Part shown: positions 11,288 through 22,606 of the stretch, piece after piece
How the letters are laid out: each line of letters starts with the position of its first letter
Position numbering within the stretch: the stretch's first letter is position 1
Source: Malaya genurostris
Lineage: Eukaryota > Arthropoda > Insecta > Diptera > Culicidae
Length of the DNA: 64,000 bases
Direction of reading: 5' to 3'
NCBI RefSeq assembly: GCF_030247185.1
Contig: NC_080571.1
Span: 144,938,091-145,002,090, forward strand
Position numbers and translations under genes: made by a program
Notes under the pieces: model-generated
What the model saw: the letters and a program-made list of their open reading frames with translations, nothing else
Told to the model about the DNA's origin: nothing
Database searches by the model: none

Positions 11288-12307
11288 TATGGAACACATT
11301 TTTGTTTTCCATATAGGGGTGCAAACTAGAAACCAACGAAAATTACACGTAGAAATGTGGTCAAGTTTTGAACAATTACAGCTCAATAAATTTTTTTTCA
11401 ATTATTATTATCATGTCACCATTTGATTGGAAATATTTCTACGTATTGATTTGAATGTTCATAGCCATGTATTTTTAATTTTATATCATTGAAATGTTGG
11501 TTAACAGCTAGCAGTGTCCTATTTTGTCTGCAAAAAATCTCCGGCATTCCGGATTTCGACGGTTTTGAAGGAGTAAGCGATATATCAAACGGAAAGCAGC
11601 GCTCTGATTGGTCAAACGATGCAGAAGTGAAGCTGTTAGAAGCACGCAAAGCTATAAAGAGAATCAAAATTATAGCTAACGTTTCAGTCCTACACGTAGC
11701 TTGCTAGAGGTAGGTTGTTGCTAGACAGCAAGACAGAAAGTGCCATAAAACGATTTGAAGCTTTAATTGCTATGCCCTGATCTTGTGTCATGAAAGATTG
11801 AATGAAATCCCATGTTATGCCGTTTCGCCTGAGAAATTGACAACTACCCCAGGATGAATTTTGAGTGCATAAGTCTAATTTCTAATTTATATAAGCTGAA
11901 CTCGATTGATAATGAGAGAAAGTTTATCGCTTCAACCGAAATCGCAGAATGGTAGTAATGGTAGAAAAACGCTATAAAAATAACTACTTGCATACAAAAC
12001 TTGAACACAAGCTTTGTGAAAAGAGGTTTAAATATCGATATCTGTATCGCAATCATGCACAAACATATAATTGCATACATTTGGGATATTGATGTAATTT
12101 CGTCGGCTAAAAAAATACAAATCATGACAGATATAGTCTATATTCTGGGTTCGCATGTTTAGTGTTGGTTCATAATAAAGACTAAGCAGACTCCTCGTGC
12201 ATTTGCGGATTCAAAAGTGTGACGATTAATTGAAAATGTCGATCATTAGAAATTTTGGTTACCTTGTTCCACATCAATGGCTCGAACAACCCCTTGGGGC
12301 TGATCCT
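11288..12307. mobile_element. Unassigned insertion in the B1 reverse transcriptase
   Basis: The RT breaks after FPNIWKNYKD (12308 side) and resumes with YTFIFPVFKKGNK (11283 side), so about 1 kb is inserted. TGTA occurs at both junctions (11284-11287 and 12308-12311) and may be a target duplication. I see no long open frame, no clear terminal inverted repeats and no poly-A. The left end has a small TATGGAA/TTCCATA inverted repeat. Family unknown. Confidence 0.5.
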
Positions 12308-13860
12308 TGTAGTTTTTCCAAATATTTGGAAAAGTTCCTGATCTAAGAGAAATATTGAACAACATCGACAGTGGAATAAGAAGACTCCTTGAGCACTTTT
12401 TTAATACTAATGAAGGACCATCCGGTCCAGCTTGATTTCATCTTAATACACGCTTTTTCAATCATAGCAGTTGTTATGAAAGGGTGGAACTAGCTGGAGA
12501 GCGGCTAGAAACATTGATGATAGCTTTGGAGATCTGATCACTCGAACGAATTTCATTGGAGAATACACTGCTGAAATGTCGTTGAAATAAGTAGCAAATA
12601 TCAGATATCGCCGATGATTCAACGTCATCAAGAAACATCTGATCGGGTAGTCCAGATTATTTCCTTTGTTCGTTCACGTGGTTCCAAAATCTTTTAGGGT
12701 TGATTTTTAGATTATTTTGTACTCGAAGGAGGTGAGCATGGTATAATATTCTGTTCAGTCGTTTGTAGCGATTGTTAAGGTAGATATAGTGAGATTGCAA
12801 TTGAAGCGAAGGCCGTTTAGATAATTTCCTTAATGCAGACCGTTTAGCGTATTTACAACGTTTCAAGGTCAGATTTGCCCGGGGGATGTATCGGTTCACG
12901 ACGGATTTTTTCCGGTATAAATTGATCAATGGAGTACGAGATTATATGAGACCATAACATAGCAGCAGAGTTGCAGTCGCCACTAGAAAATAAGTTTTTC
13001 CAGTTCAACGACAGCATAGCATCGAAATTTCCATTCCATGAATCATAGCATCGAAATTTCCATTTTTGAAATCGTAGTATGTCGCCTCGGAAATGGTATT
13101 GAAAACCACGGGCGTGTCTTCTGGTATAGTGATTTGAAGGGGAGAACAAGTTTTAACTAGTGGAGAAGGTGCAACGGTTATGGAACATTTATCCGATAAT
13201 TCATAACTGACAAAACATAGGTCCAGTAGCCGATTGTTGCTGTTGTAGTTATCGTTCAGTTGAACTAACCCGGTAGTAGTGTAATCGTCCAGGAGTCGTG
13301 ATGTAATATTCGTTTTGGAAGCAGATGTAGCATCTGAGTGAAGAAATTTACAAGAGCCGTGAATCCATTTAGAGCCTGGTTGATTAAAGTCTCCCAAAAT
13401 AAAGATTTTGTCGTTTAAACTCATTCGATCGCTTATCGACAAAAGTGAACATAAGTGTTGTTCAATCATGTCAGAATCATTCACGCGATCAGGTGGAAAG
13501 CAAAGCACACACATGTATAACGTATGATGTGAGAACAAAAGAGCAATCCAAACTTTGCCACAGTTTGAAAAAGTTATCAAACGCGAATTAAATTTGGAAC
13601 GACAGGCAATCAAAATACCTCCGCCGCTCGTTCTGCAACTGTTAGTTTCGTTACGGTCTTGTCGGTACACGGATTAGGAACTATCGAACATCTGCTTGGT
13701 TAACGTATTATCATTCAACCAGGTTTCAGTGAAAGCATAAATATCGTAAGCAGCATCGGAACAGACGAGATAGTAGTCAACAAGAGAGCGATTCATTCCA
13801 CCAACATTCTGGTAGTAGATATTCAAACCAGTGTCTCTGCTACTGCCTGTGTCGGTGTCG
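12308..13860 (-). pseudogene. B1 ORF2: endonuclease and EN-RT linker
   Basis: The EN domain starts near 13830 (LNIYYQNVGGMNRS) and continues with TETWLND, SGGGILIACRS, FILGDFNQPGSKW, RLLDLCFV, and a linker with YYDFKNGNFDAM and LKRCKYAKRSALRKLSKRPS, up to KAGPDGPS near 12430. Frame breaks occur at 13670 (TAG), near 13010, and between 12930 and 12660. A direct microduplication (about 13000-13080) repeats the segment coding for GNFDAM. Confidence 0.8.
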
Positions 13861-15336
13861 GTGATTGAGTAGATCGATGGTGTGCGGTGGGCGATTTGCG
13901 AATGAGACGGGAGCGGGGGGAAGCAGTCGAGGTGATTGAGTTTGCGTGCTGGTCATATGATAGCTTTGCGATCGTTTGGGTAGGGGCCGAGAGGAACTTG
14001 GTCGGCGAAAGGGGTAACGATTGTACAGTTGATTCTGCTCTCCTTTCGGATTTGCACTTTAAAAAAGGGTTTATTGTCACTCCATTTGGCCAGGAATTAG
14101 AAGATGTGATAAGTTGCTCAAAAGCTTGCGGAACACTTAATTTAAACGAAATAAACGACAGTGGCCTATCCTAGTGCTGACTAACAAGCTTAAAGCACAA
14201 AATGTCGCTACGGTTGCAAGTAGTTCGATTTTGAATATAGCTAATAATATTCTCTTCTGTTTCACTAGGTAAAAATTTAGTTAGATAGTACCAGTTTCGA
14301 TTGATAATGTTGCTTGGTGTCTAGTTTGGAACTACTAGAAGAGTAGTATTTTGTGTATTAATTGAGGCCTGCGTGCTATTGATCATAGATGATGGGCTAT
14401 GCGTAACTTTAGAATTTATCTGTCCCTGACTTGTAGGAGCAATATGGAACTGAATGGGGCCTACATATGAAATGTTTGAGATAACAGATATGGGTCTGGA
14501 ACCACTTGATGATACCATAGTGCTTGTAGCATAGGAATTTGTGTAATCCGATTGCGATGAGATGAATCGGTGTCGTGGAATAGTATTCATTTGCGACTTA
14601 GGTTCGGCGAGTCCATGGCCATGGAATGTACTCACTGTGTTGATTGTGCTTGCTGAATTTCTACTGATCACAGTGGCGATATCGGTAGGCGGTGGTTGTG
14701 GAATTAAATTGACAGTGCTTGTAGTGGGCTGTGCTGGAGCGTTAGTATGATCATATGTGGGGTTGGTAGATATGGAAGTGATGTTTGGCGGTGACAATAA
14801 GACGGTTTTAGCGCTGCAGGTAGCGATAGGTGCTGGATGTACTATTGTAACAGCGAATGATGGCGACGGTAGATCAGTATTGATGTTTTCAATAGTCATA
14901 GCAGTAGCTGGTGGCATTGGTGTTGTGGTCAAAGTAGCAGTTTCATCAGTGGAGAATTAGTGGATTAGCCGAATGATTGTTTATATTCGGATCTAAAACG
15001 AGTGGAGTTATAGTATTTGAAGTAGAAAGGTTTGAAATTGGAACGTCGACTCTCGGAATTTTTTCAGGTTGCGATAGAGATGGCCTGCTGATACTGCTAG
15101 ATCGAGGCCGTTTATTTGTATCTTCCATTATAGATTCTAAAAGATTGGTTAGGTTAAGCTGTAGGTCATCCAGACGTTCGAGAAATTGACATTGACGTTG
15201 ACATAACGTTCGGCTGGGTCACGTGAAACAGAACGATGTATACAGCTTGAACTGGTACAAATATTGGAGTTATCGCGTTTAGTGAGTTGAGGTGCACCTC
15301 ACTTCAGTGATATTCAGGATTTGTTTCGACAAAACG
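13861..15336 (-). pseudogene. B1 ORF1 (C-terminal two thirds)
   Basis: This is the nucleic-acid-binding ORF1 of family B. It contains FLERLDDLQLNLTNLLESI (short amphipathic, coiled-coil-like, near 15150), a long Thr/Pro/Ser-rich region (14932-14321, about 200 codons), and a globular end with NWYYLTKFLPSETEENI and RPLSFISFKLSV (about 14320-14080), the end typical of LINE ORF1 proteins. Frameshifts and stops separate these. The N-terminal PHD-like finger is on B3. Confidence 0.7.
15327..15336. repeat. Left target-site duplication of B2
   Basis: CGACAAAACG here matches CGGCAAAACG at 52682-52691 (one mismatch), flanking B2. Removing B2 and one copy restores the ORF1 frame of B1/B3. Confidence 0.65.
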
Positions 15337-15458
15337 TTTGAAGCAGAATTTCTCGCATAGAATATTCGTCTGAAACTAAAGCAGCTGTCCATCTGCGTTA
15401 TATACATTGAAGCCTCAAGCACTCACGGCTCCGACATCTGATCACAACTCTCATCGCA

Positions 15459-15729
15459 ATGACAAGAAACAAGTGTGACGCTGATGTTTGTTTTGGTTCT
15501 TCTAGTTCGCGAGGCATCAAAATAGCATGCCGTTCTTGCTCTAAAAATTTACAAGTGAAATGCGCAAACTTCAGTATCTCGGCAGTTAAATCTTTTCGTG
15601 ATTGCCCGGGAGTATACTGGTTGTGTCCCCAGTGTCGGGAACTATCTTATCGTAACGAGTCTACTGATGAAACATTGCAGCTTATTCTTCAACGCACTAC
15701 CTCGACTCTAAAGTTAATCGGTTCTTTAA
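15459..15729 (+). pseudogene. B2 ORF1 N-terminus: PHD-like zinc finger
   Basis: Starts at ATG 15459 after about 120 bp of 5' UTR. Cysteines at residues 6, 11, 24, 27, 35, 56 and 59 follow a PHD-like spacing, with YWLCPQC at the end. The expected His is replaced by Gln32, whereas B3 keeps that His but has lost Cys24. PHD-like fingers in ORF1 are known in CR1/L2-group LINEs. The frame continues after T1 excision (GSL|MDTMQVF). Confidence 0.7.
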
Positions 15730-18198
15730 CACTCCAAATACCACGCCCGAAAAAAAAGTTGGAACGGTAACTTTGAGCTGTCATAGCTCAGATGTTTTTC
15801 AACGGATCTCAATAAATCTTACACCCTCGAATTTTGTACAGTTCGTAGATTATTTCAAGTATATCATTATTGACAATCGGTTAGAAAAAATCAATGAAAA
15901 TGTGATTTTTCCCGTTCCAGGTTTTATTCAGGCGCAAAAAATGCCCTATCTGTTATCTAATTTTGTTTCCTTTGGCATCAACGTTGCGACTGAATATCGA
16001 CAGCTCCAACTTTATCGAGTCATAACGGTTGATAGTCAACCGATTTCCAAAATTTGTTCTCCATTGGAATGGTACTAGTTTCAGAAATAAAATGCACTAA
16101 AACATACGTAAAATAAAGTTGTCTACCTAAAGTTATAGAGAAAACTGTAAACAGAAGACCACAAAAAAGATGGGATTTTTTACGTCGTAAATATCTCTGA
16201 ATTCAAAGCGATGACCTATATGTTTTTATACATCATTGGATTGCTAATAAAACCAGTTACAAATAGGGCTAAACTAGCAGTTTTTTTATATTCAAAAACA
16301 TCTAAAAATAAATGGCAAACACTAAAAAAATTCTAATTTTAGTTATTTTTCAAAATGCTTAGAAATTCAAGCGGTGACATACACTTTTCATACACTTAAT
16401 TATTGTTATTAATACTCACGATTATTCATAAAAAACTAAACTCAATGTTCTTAAGGAGAATCTAAAAACAAACGGCATAAATACAGAAATTTTCAAAAAT
16501 TTTTGCCTTTCTCATATGGAAAGGTTATGCAATCACTGTTAAAACCGACTTTTGAACCGAGACCCGAGGGCCGAGTGTCATATTCCATTCGACTCAGTTC
16601 CTCGAGTACGCAAAATGTCTGTATGCGTGTGTATGTGTCTGTGTATGTATGTATGTATGTATGTAACATTTTTTTGTACTCACTTTTCTCAGAGATGGCT
16701 GAACCGATTTTCAAAAACTTAGATTCAAGTGAAAGGTATAAATGTCTTATACAAAGTTCCTGAATTTCATTTCGATTCAACTTCCGGTTCCGGAATTACA
16801 AGGTGATTAGTTTAAAAATTACAATTTCAAATTATTTCATCACTTTGCTCAGATATGGCGTGGCAGATTTAACCATAATTAGGTTCAAATGAAAGGTCTC
16901 ATAGTCCTATATAAAACTCCAAAGTTCCATCAGCATGCGACTTCCGGTTCCGGAATTATAAGGTGAAGTCTATTGACTATTAATACAGTCACTTAAAGTG
17001 GCGAAACAAATAAAATTCTAGACTAACCACGTGACTATTCCAATCGGTAGTAATTATCAGTGGACAAATAAAATAAACCGGTTCTGGCTATCCTGATTCC
17101 CGGTTTCCGATTACGAAAGCATCGGAAAAAGTGTTCATTTATTCTAAAATGGATCTCACTCACTTTCCTCAGCTATGGATTGACAAATTTTCACAAATGA
17201 ATATAAGTTCAAATGAAAGGTCTCGTGGTCCCATATTGAATTCCTGAATTTCAGCCGACACCAATTCCGGACAACCGGTTGCGGAATTACAGGGTGAAGA
17301 TTATTAAAATATTTATACCGTTACTAAAAGCGCTAAGTAAAACACGTTAACTAATTTCTAAACTTACCTCAAAACTAGTCCAATCGATAGTCATTGTCAG
17401 TAGACGGCCAAACAAACCGATGCCGGCTTTTCTGATTCCCGGTTTTCGATAAACGACCGGATATCGTGACTATAGACTCGGAAATGGATCCCAGTGACTT
17501 TTCTCGAACCGACTTCGATTGTACCGGTTCCCGGACTCCTGATTCGGAAGTACCTGCAATAGTGGAACTCACTTCGTTTTCTCAGAAATGGTCTTATCGA
17601 TCTGAGAACTGCTTTACTCTGTAGGTTATACTAGTTGATGATGAGAATGGCATCATTACACCACGAGTTCAAGTTCTACTTTCTTATTATACAAAGCCAT
17701 CGACAAAATTAAGAATTTGCGTTTTATCTAAAAACTAAAAATCTATAGGTGAAATTCAAATTATGAGTCTCTAAGAATTATAGTTTCTATTGATTGCAAA
17801 CGATAGGAGTATGAAAACATATTTTGATAAAATAATATCTCAATTTACGCGAAATTTCATTTACGCACCCACGACTTTGCGTGTTAATTGAGGTTAGAGT
17901 GTATACTGAAACGTTGAAGGCATAACAGAAATTTTAAAATTTCCGATCCTGCACCGATTTTTTAGATTCTACGGAAATGTCGGACAAATTCAAAATTGTA
18001 GTAGATATCAATTGAGTTTGTTTTATATGTACATAAAAATTTTTTGGATCTATGTGTTCATTCTGTACAGCACAAAAATCGAAAAAAATCGAAGCCTCCA
18101 TTTTTGAGTAAATTGTGAATAAATTGATTTCAAAATATAAAAAAATTAAAAATTATATTAGTCAATAACATAACTGTTCTGGTTTGGTATTAGGAGTG
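15730..18198. mobile_element. T1: TTAA-flanked terminal-inverted-repeat element
   Basis: TTAA lies at 15726-15729 and 18199-18202. The ends are inverted repeats: CACTCCAAATACCAC at the left and CACTCCTAATACCAA as the reverse complement of the right end. Clean removal with one TTAA restores the family B ORF1 frame and aligns with B3. TTAA duplication is typical of piggyBac-type elements. The 101-codon frame at 15773-16078 has no recognised domain, and no transposase is seen, so this looks non-autonomous. It carries the nested element Z0. Confidence 0.75.
16492..17669 (-). mobile_element. Z0: Z-family satellite-bearing element inside T1
   Basis: The left end is the Z hairpin end (TTTTTGCCTTTCTCATATGG), followed by GACCCGAGGGCC-like sequence and a TGTGTATGTATG microsatellite (16620-16665). 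Three degenerate repeats with ATGGCTGAACCGATTTTC and CTTCCGGTTCCGGAATTA motifs follow, and the right end is near GGCATCATTACACCAC (17650-17668), the inverted Z start. Non-coding. Confidence 0.6.
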
Positions 18199-18202
18199 TT
18201 AA

Positions 18203-19756
18203 TGGATACTATGCAAGTTTTTTTGTCGCATGTACTCCAACACTTGTGCTAGATCTAGCTGCGTCCATCGTTCCGGACTACAGGATTATGCTGATCGCTC
18301 TGCCAACAATGGTGCTCGTTTTGAGCGACTAGACGACTTACATCTCGATTTGACTAACCTCTTCGAATCGATACTCGAGGACAACAATAAAAGGCCCAAG
18401 CTGAGAAAATTCGGAGAGTTGATGTTCCAATAGCAAATCAATCTAACTCAAAACCTACAGCTTCACTTTTTTCAAACATGATTACCAACGATAAATCTGC
18501 CAGTACATCCCGTACCGTTAATGTAAACAATGTAGACACTGCCGTCATACCAGTGTCAGTTTCTATCGCTCATACCGTTCTTTCATCACCGTCATACATT
18601 GTCACCACCAATACCTGCAACACTGTCACTGCTCCGCCACCACCGCAAACCGCTACAGTTTTACCAGCACCGCCCGTTAGCAGCACAGGCTCTCTACCAG
18701 ACACTCTTCTAAACATAAACAATTATGCTGCTCCGCCACTGCCACCAACCACTACAGTACCACCGCCAACACCTCTTACATCTTGCATCGTGAACAGCAG
18801 TTCTCTGCCACTACCAACTACCACCGCAGTTACCACGAATTCCACTGTACTACTACCGGAACTATTCACTTCCTGCGCCGCCAATATCAACTTAATGCAA
18901 CCACCTGCCGTTAATTCACATACTTCTTCTGCCACCTTTATCAACAAACCACATAGCAACGGTCTTATTGCACAACGCATCATGTTCATATCGCAGCACA
19001 CACCAACATCCACCTCTATAAATACGTCGGAAGCATCGTCCAACAAACAGGCCAGGTAAGCTAATGTACAAATCATCTCTAATGTTCCTTATTCAGGGCC
19101 TACACTGTTCAATTTCCCTCCTAGTAATGCACATTCGAATCCCAGTAATGAAACAATTTCCTCATTAGTCACTAATAATTGTACAGATGGAATGAATAGT
19201 CAATTCTTTACTTTTCTAGTAGCACCTCCTACACGACAAATATCTACTGATGCCAGTAATGACAATTGGTACTATTTAACCAAATTTCTTCCAAGTGAAA
19301 CTGAGGAGAATACCATAAGCTATGTGGAATCGCGAACAAATTGTAATCGCCGGTTTATTCAGTGTTTCAAACTAGTTAAACGGTGTCAGGAGAGACCACT
19401 TTCTTTTATCTCCTTCAAACTAAGTGTCCCTTCAGGTTCGACCAACTAATTACGTCATCAAATTTCTGGCACAGCGGTGTGACGACCGCCGCTTTTTTAG
19501 AATGCAACCCTGTTCTGATGTCACATATACATGTGCCCCAACGCTGACCGAATCCATCGCTACCCTTGTCTCAACGATTGCAAATTATACACAACAGCAA
19601 CACTCAAGCTCTATCTACTCTTTCGTTCATGACCGCCCCTCAGCCCAACCGTTTATAAATTGCCCCTCTCGTTCCAACAAGATACCCATCTTAACCAATA
19701 TCACACCGAACAAGCGGAGAGATAGTAACTACTCTGGTATAGAAATTTATTATTAA
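18203..19756 (+). pseudogene. B2 ORF1, central and C-terminal part
   Basis: FERLDDLHLDLTNLFESI (near 18330) aligns with B1. A Thr/Pro/Ser-rich stretch of 193 codons follows (18478-19059; poly-Pro runs such as PPPPQ), then a globular end with WYYLTKFLPSETEENTISY and RPLSFISFKLSVPS (about 19270-19435). Several stops and frameshifts are present. It is likely the ribonucleoprotein component for retrotransposition. Confidence 0.7.
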
Positions 19757-20454
19757 AATACTGAAGGAATGAAGAGCTCTTTCGTTGATTATCATCTTGC
19801 TTGCTCCGATGCTGCCTATGATATTTATATACTTACTGAAACCTGGTTGAACGAGAACACTCTGTCTCACCAAATGTTTGATAGCAGTTATACTGTCTTT
19901 AGACAGGATCGAAATGATCAAAACAGTAACAAAAAAACTGACGGTGGTGTTCTTATAGCTTGTAGATCGACATTTAAATCTCGCTTGGTATCTCTTCCAC
20001 ATGCTGTTAGTGAAGAACAAATTTGGATAGCTCTCTCTCTCTTTCATGCATTATACTCTTTATTTGTGCGTTCTTTACTTCCCGCCAGATCGCGTAAATG
20101 TTATTGATATGATAAAACGACATTTGTCTTCTCTTTCAATAATTATGGATCAAATGGGCTTGAATGACAAAATTGTTCTTCTTGGTGATTACAACTTTCC
20201 TGGCAATAAATGGACTTATTGCTCATCCAGATATTTGTATCCGGATGCTACATGCTCATTGAAAACGATCACAACATCACGACTCTTGGACGACTACAGT
20301 ACCGCAGGTTTAGTGCAACTAAATTGAATTCACAATAGCAACAATCGTCTTCTCGACTTGTGTTTTGTCAGTCAGGACTTAGTCAGTACCTGTACCGTAT
20401 TTACTGCGTCTTCTGCTCTCGTTAAATGATGCCACCATCATCCGCCGCTTCACG
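19757..20454 (+). pseudogene. B2 ORF2: endonuclease N-terminal part
   Basis: It reads YDIYILTETWLNE (catalytic Glu motif), GGVLIACRSTF, a frameshift near 20045, then LYLCVLYFPPDR, VLLGDYNFPGNKW, SRLLDDYSTAGLVQLN, a stop, and NNRLLDLCFVSQD. The domain is cut at 20454 by J1 and continues at 30597. The catalytic GDxN motif is present but the frame is broken. Confidence 0.8.
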
Positions 20455-20553
20455 TTTTTTTTTTAAATAACTATTTATTGGAATATGAGTAAAAATTAAA
20501 TTATTAAGATTTAAATTGGGTGTTCAGCCACAAGTGGTGACTTTTCAGCCCTG

Positions 20554-20832
<279 letters not shown>

Positions 20833-20956
20833 TTGGTTATTACCATGAAGACATCATTTGCTTCCGCAATTCTGAGATTTTTGTGTAGGGAAAATTCTAA
20901 ACCTACTTGTATTGTGGTATTGTGTAATGGGGAAAAGGAACTTATATACTAACTTA

Positions 20957-22260
20957 CTAACTAATACAGATTGAAGATTGCATCGATTTTTGTCGGAATT
21001 TGCTTATAATATTATGTGACATTACATCTAATGGTTCTATATTTGTGAGTCTGTGTAACTCATTTGTACTAAACCAGGGAGGACGCTTCAGAATCATTTT
21101 CAGAATTTTATTCTGAATCCTTTGAATCTTCCTGGTGGAACAACAGCTTGACCAAATTGGTACCGCATAAAGCATGGCTGGTCTGAAAATTTGTTTATAA
21201 ATTAACAATTTGTTTTTTAGACAGAGTTTAGAATTTCTGTTTATAAGAGGATATAAACATTTAATATATTTATTACACTTTGCCTGGATTCCTTCAATGT
21301 GATCCAGATCACTCTTAGATTTCTACCTGTGGCTAACAGACTTGTGTCGTCACAGAATAGCGATTTCTGACAACCAACGGGTAGGTTTGGAAGATCAGAA
21401 GTGAAAATATTATACAAGATTGGAGCTACACTCGAACCCTGCGGAACACCGGTTCGTACGGGTAGCAATTCAGATTTACAATTCTGATAACTAACCTGAA
21501 GAGTACGATCAGTTAAATAATTTTGAATCATTTTGATCAAATAAATAGGAAACTGGAAATCAGACATTTTTGCTATTAAACCTTTGTGCCAAACACTGTC
21601 GAATGCTTTTTCTATGTCTAGAAGAGCAACTCCAGTGGATAACCCAGAAGATTTATTTGATTTTATCATGTTCGTTACTCTGACAAGTTGATGAGTAGTT
21701 GAATGTTCATGACGAAATCCAAACTGCTCTGGTAAAAAAATTGAATTCTCATTTATATGAGTCATCATTCTCAACAAGATAAGTTTTTCAAAAAGTTTAC
21801 TGATTGAAGAAAGTAAGCTAATTGGGCGATAACTTGATGTTTCTGCTGGGTTTTTATCAGGTTTTAGGATAGGAATTACTTTAGCATTTTTCCATCTTTT
21901 TGGGAAGTAAGCTAATGAAAAACACTTGTTGAAAATTTTAACCAGGAGTCTCAAGGCAACATCGGGAAGATTTTTAATAAGAATATTAAAAATTCCATCA
22001 TTACCAGGAGCCTTCATGTTTTTGAGTTTCCTAATAATTGATTTAATTTCATCAAAATTCGTCTCAATAATGTCATCGTGTGATAACACTTGGGTTGAAA
22101 TATGATCATATTTCAGTGAGACTTCATTTTCAATAGGACTCACAACGTTCAAATTAAAATTGTGGACACTCTCTAACTGCTGAGCAAGTTTTTGAGCCTG
22201 TTCACCATTTGTAAGAAGTATTTGATTTCCTTCCTTGAGAGCAGGAATTGGTTTCTGAGG
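20957..22260 (-). pseudogene. J1 ORF2, C-terminal half (RT and tail)
   Basis: From 22260 down: PIPALKEGNQILLTNGEQA, MKAPGNDGIF, SYRPISLLSSISKLFE, FGFRHEHSTTHQLV, ALLDIEKAFDSVWH, TGVPQGSSVAPILYN, LFCDDTSLLATG. About 240 bp present in J2 (the segment after the CDD box) is deleted near 21300, which shifts the frame, and the final 83 codons (21208-20957) are in another frame. Catalytic Asp residues are intact. Confidence 0.85.
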
Positions 22261-22606
22261 TTTTTTTTTTTGCCCACCACACTCCCCCACACCAAAAAGC
22301 TTCAATTTGAAGTAGTGGACGCAACTAGTCTCAGCGGAAAAACAAGAAACAAATAGACACTGGCAATAATAATACTAGAAATACAAATTTAATTTTGATA
22401 CAAAGTCCGCTGAGATTCTATTTATTCATGGTTTGATGTGCAATTTATTAAAGTGGAATCCCAGTGGAAAAGATTTCCTTTTAAGGGATCCACAATTTAA
22501 TTACTACGCTATGTTGGGAAGAAAGTACAAATATTTTAGGTAATTAGTTATTAATATGAAATACTGTTGACGATAAATACATTACATTATAAAACAAAAA
22601 ACTAAA

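Larger units (their letters stand above)
9295..15336 (-). mobile_element. B1: 3' part of a CR1-like family B LINE (continues as B3)
   Basis: Minus-strand order is ORF1 (to about 13861), ORF2 endonuclease, linker, RT, C-terminal domain, a 3' UTR and an AAATAAAC-like tail near 9295-9325. Its 5' end is not at 15336: the missing ORF1 N-terminus is found at 52692-53308 (B3), beyond the family B copy B2. Joining 52692 to 15336 keeps the ORF1 reading frame (QSF then CRNK), so B1 and B3 are one element split by B2. Confidence 0.8.
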
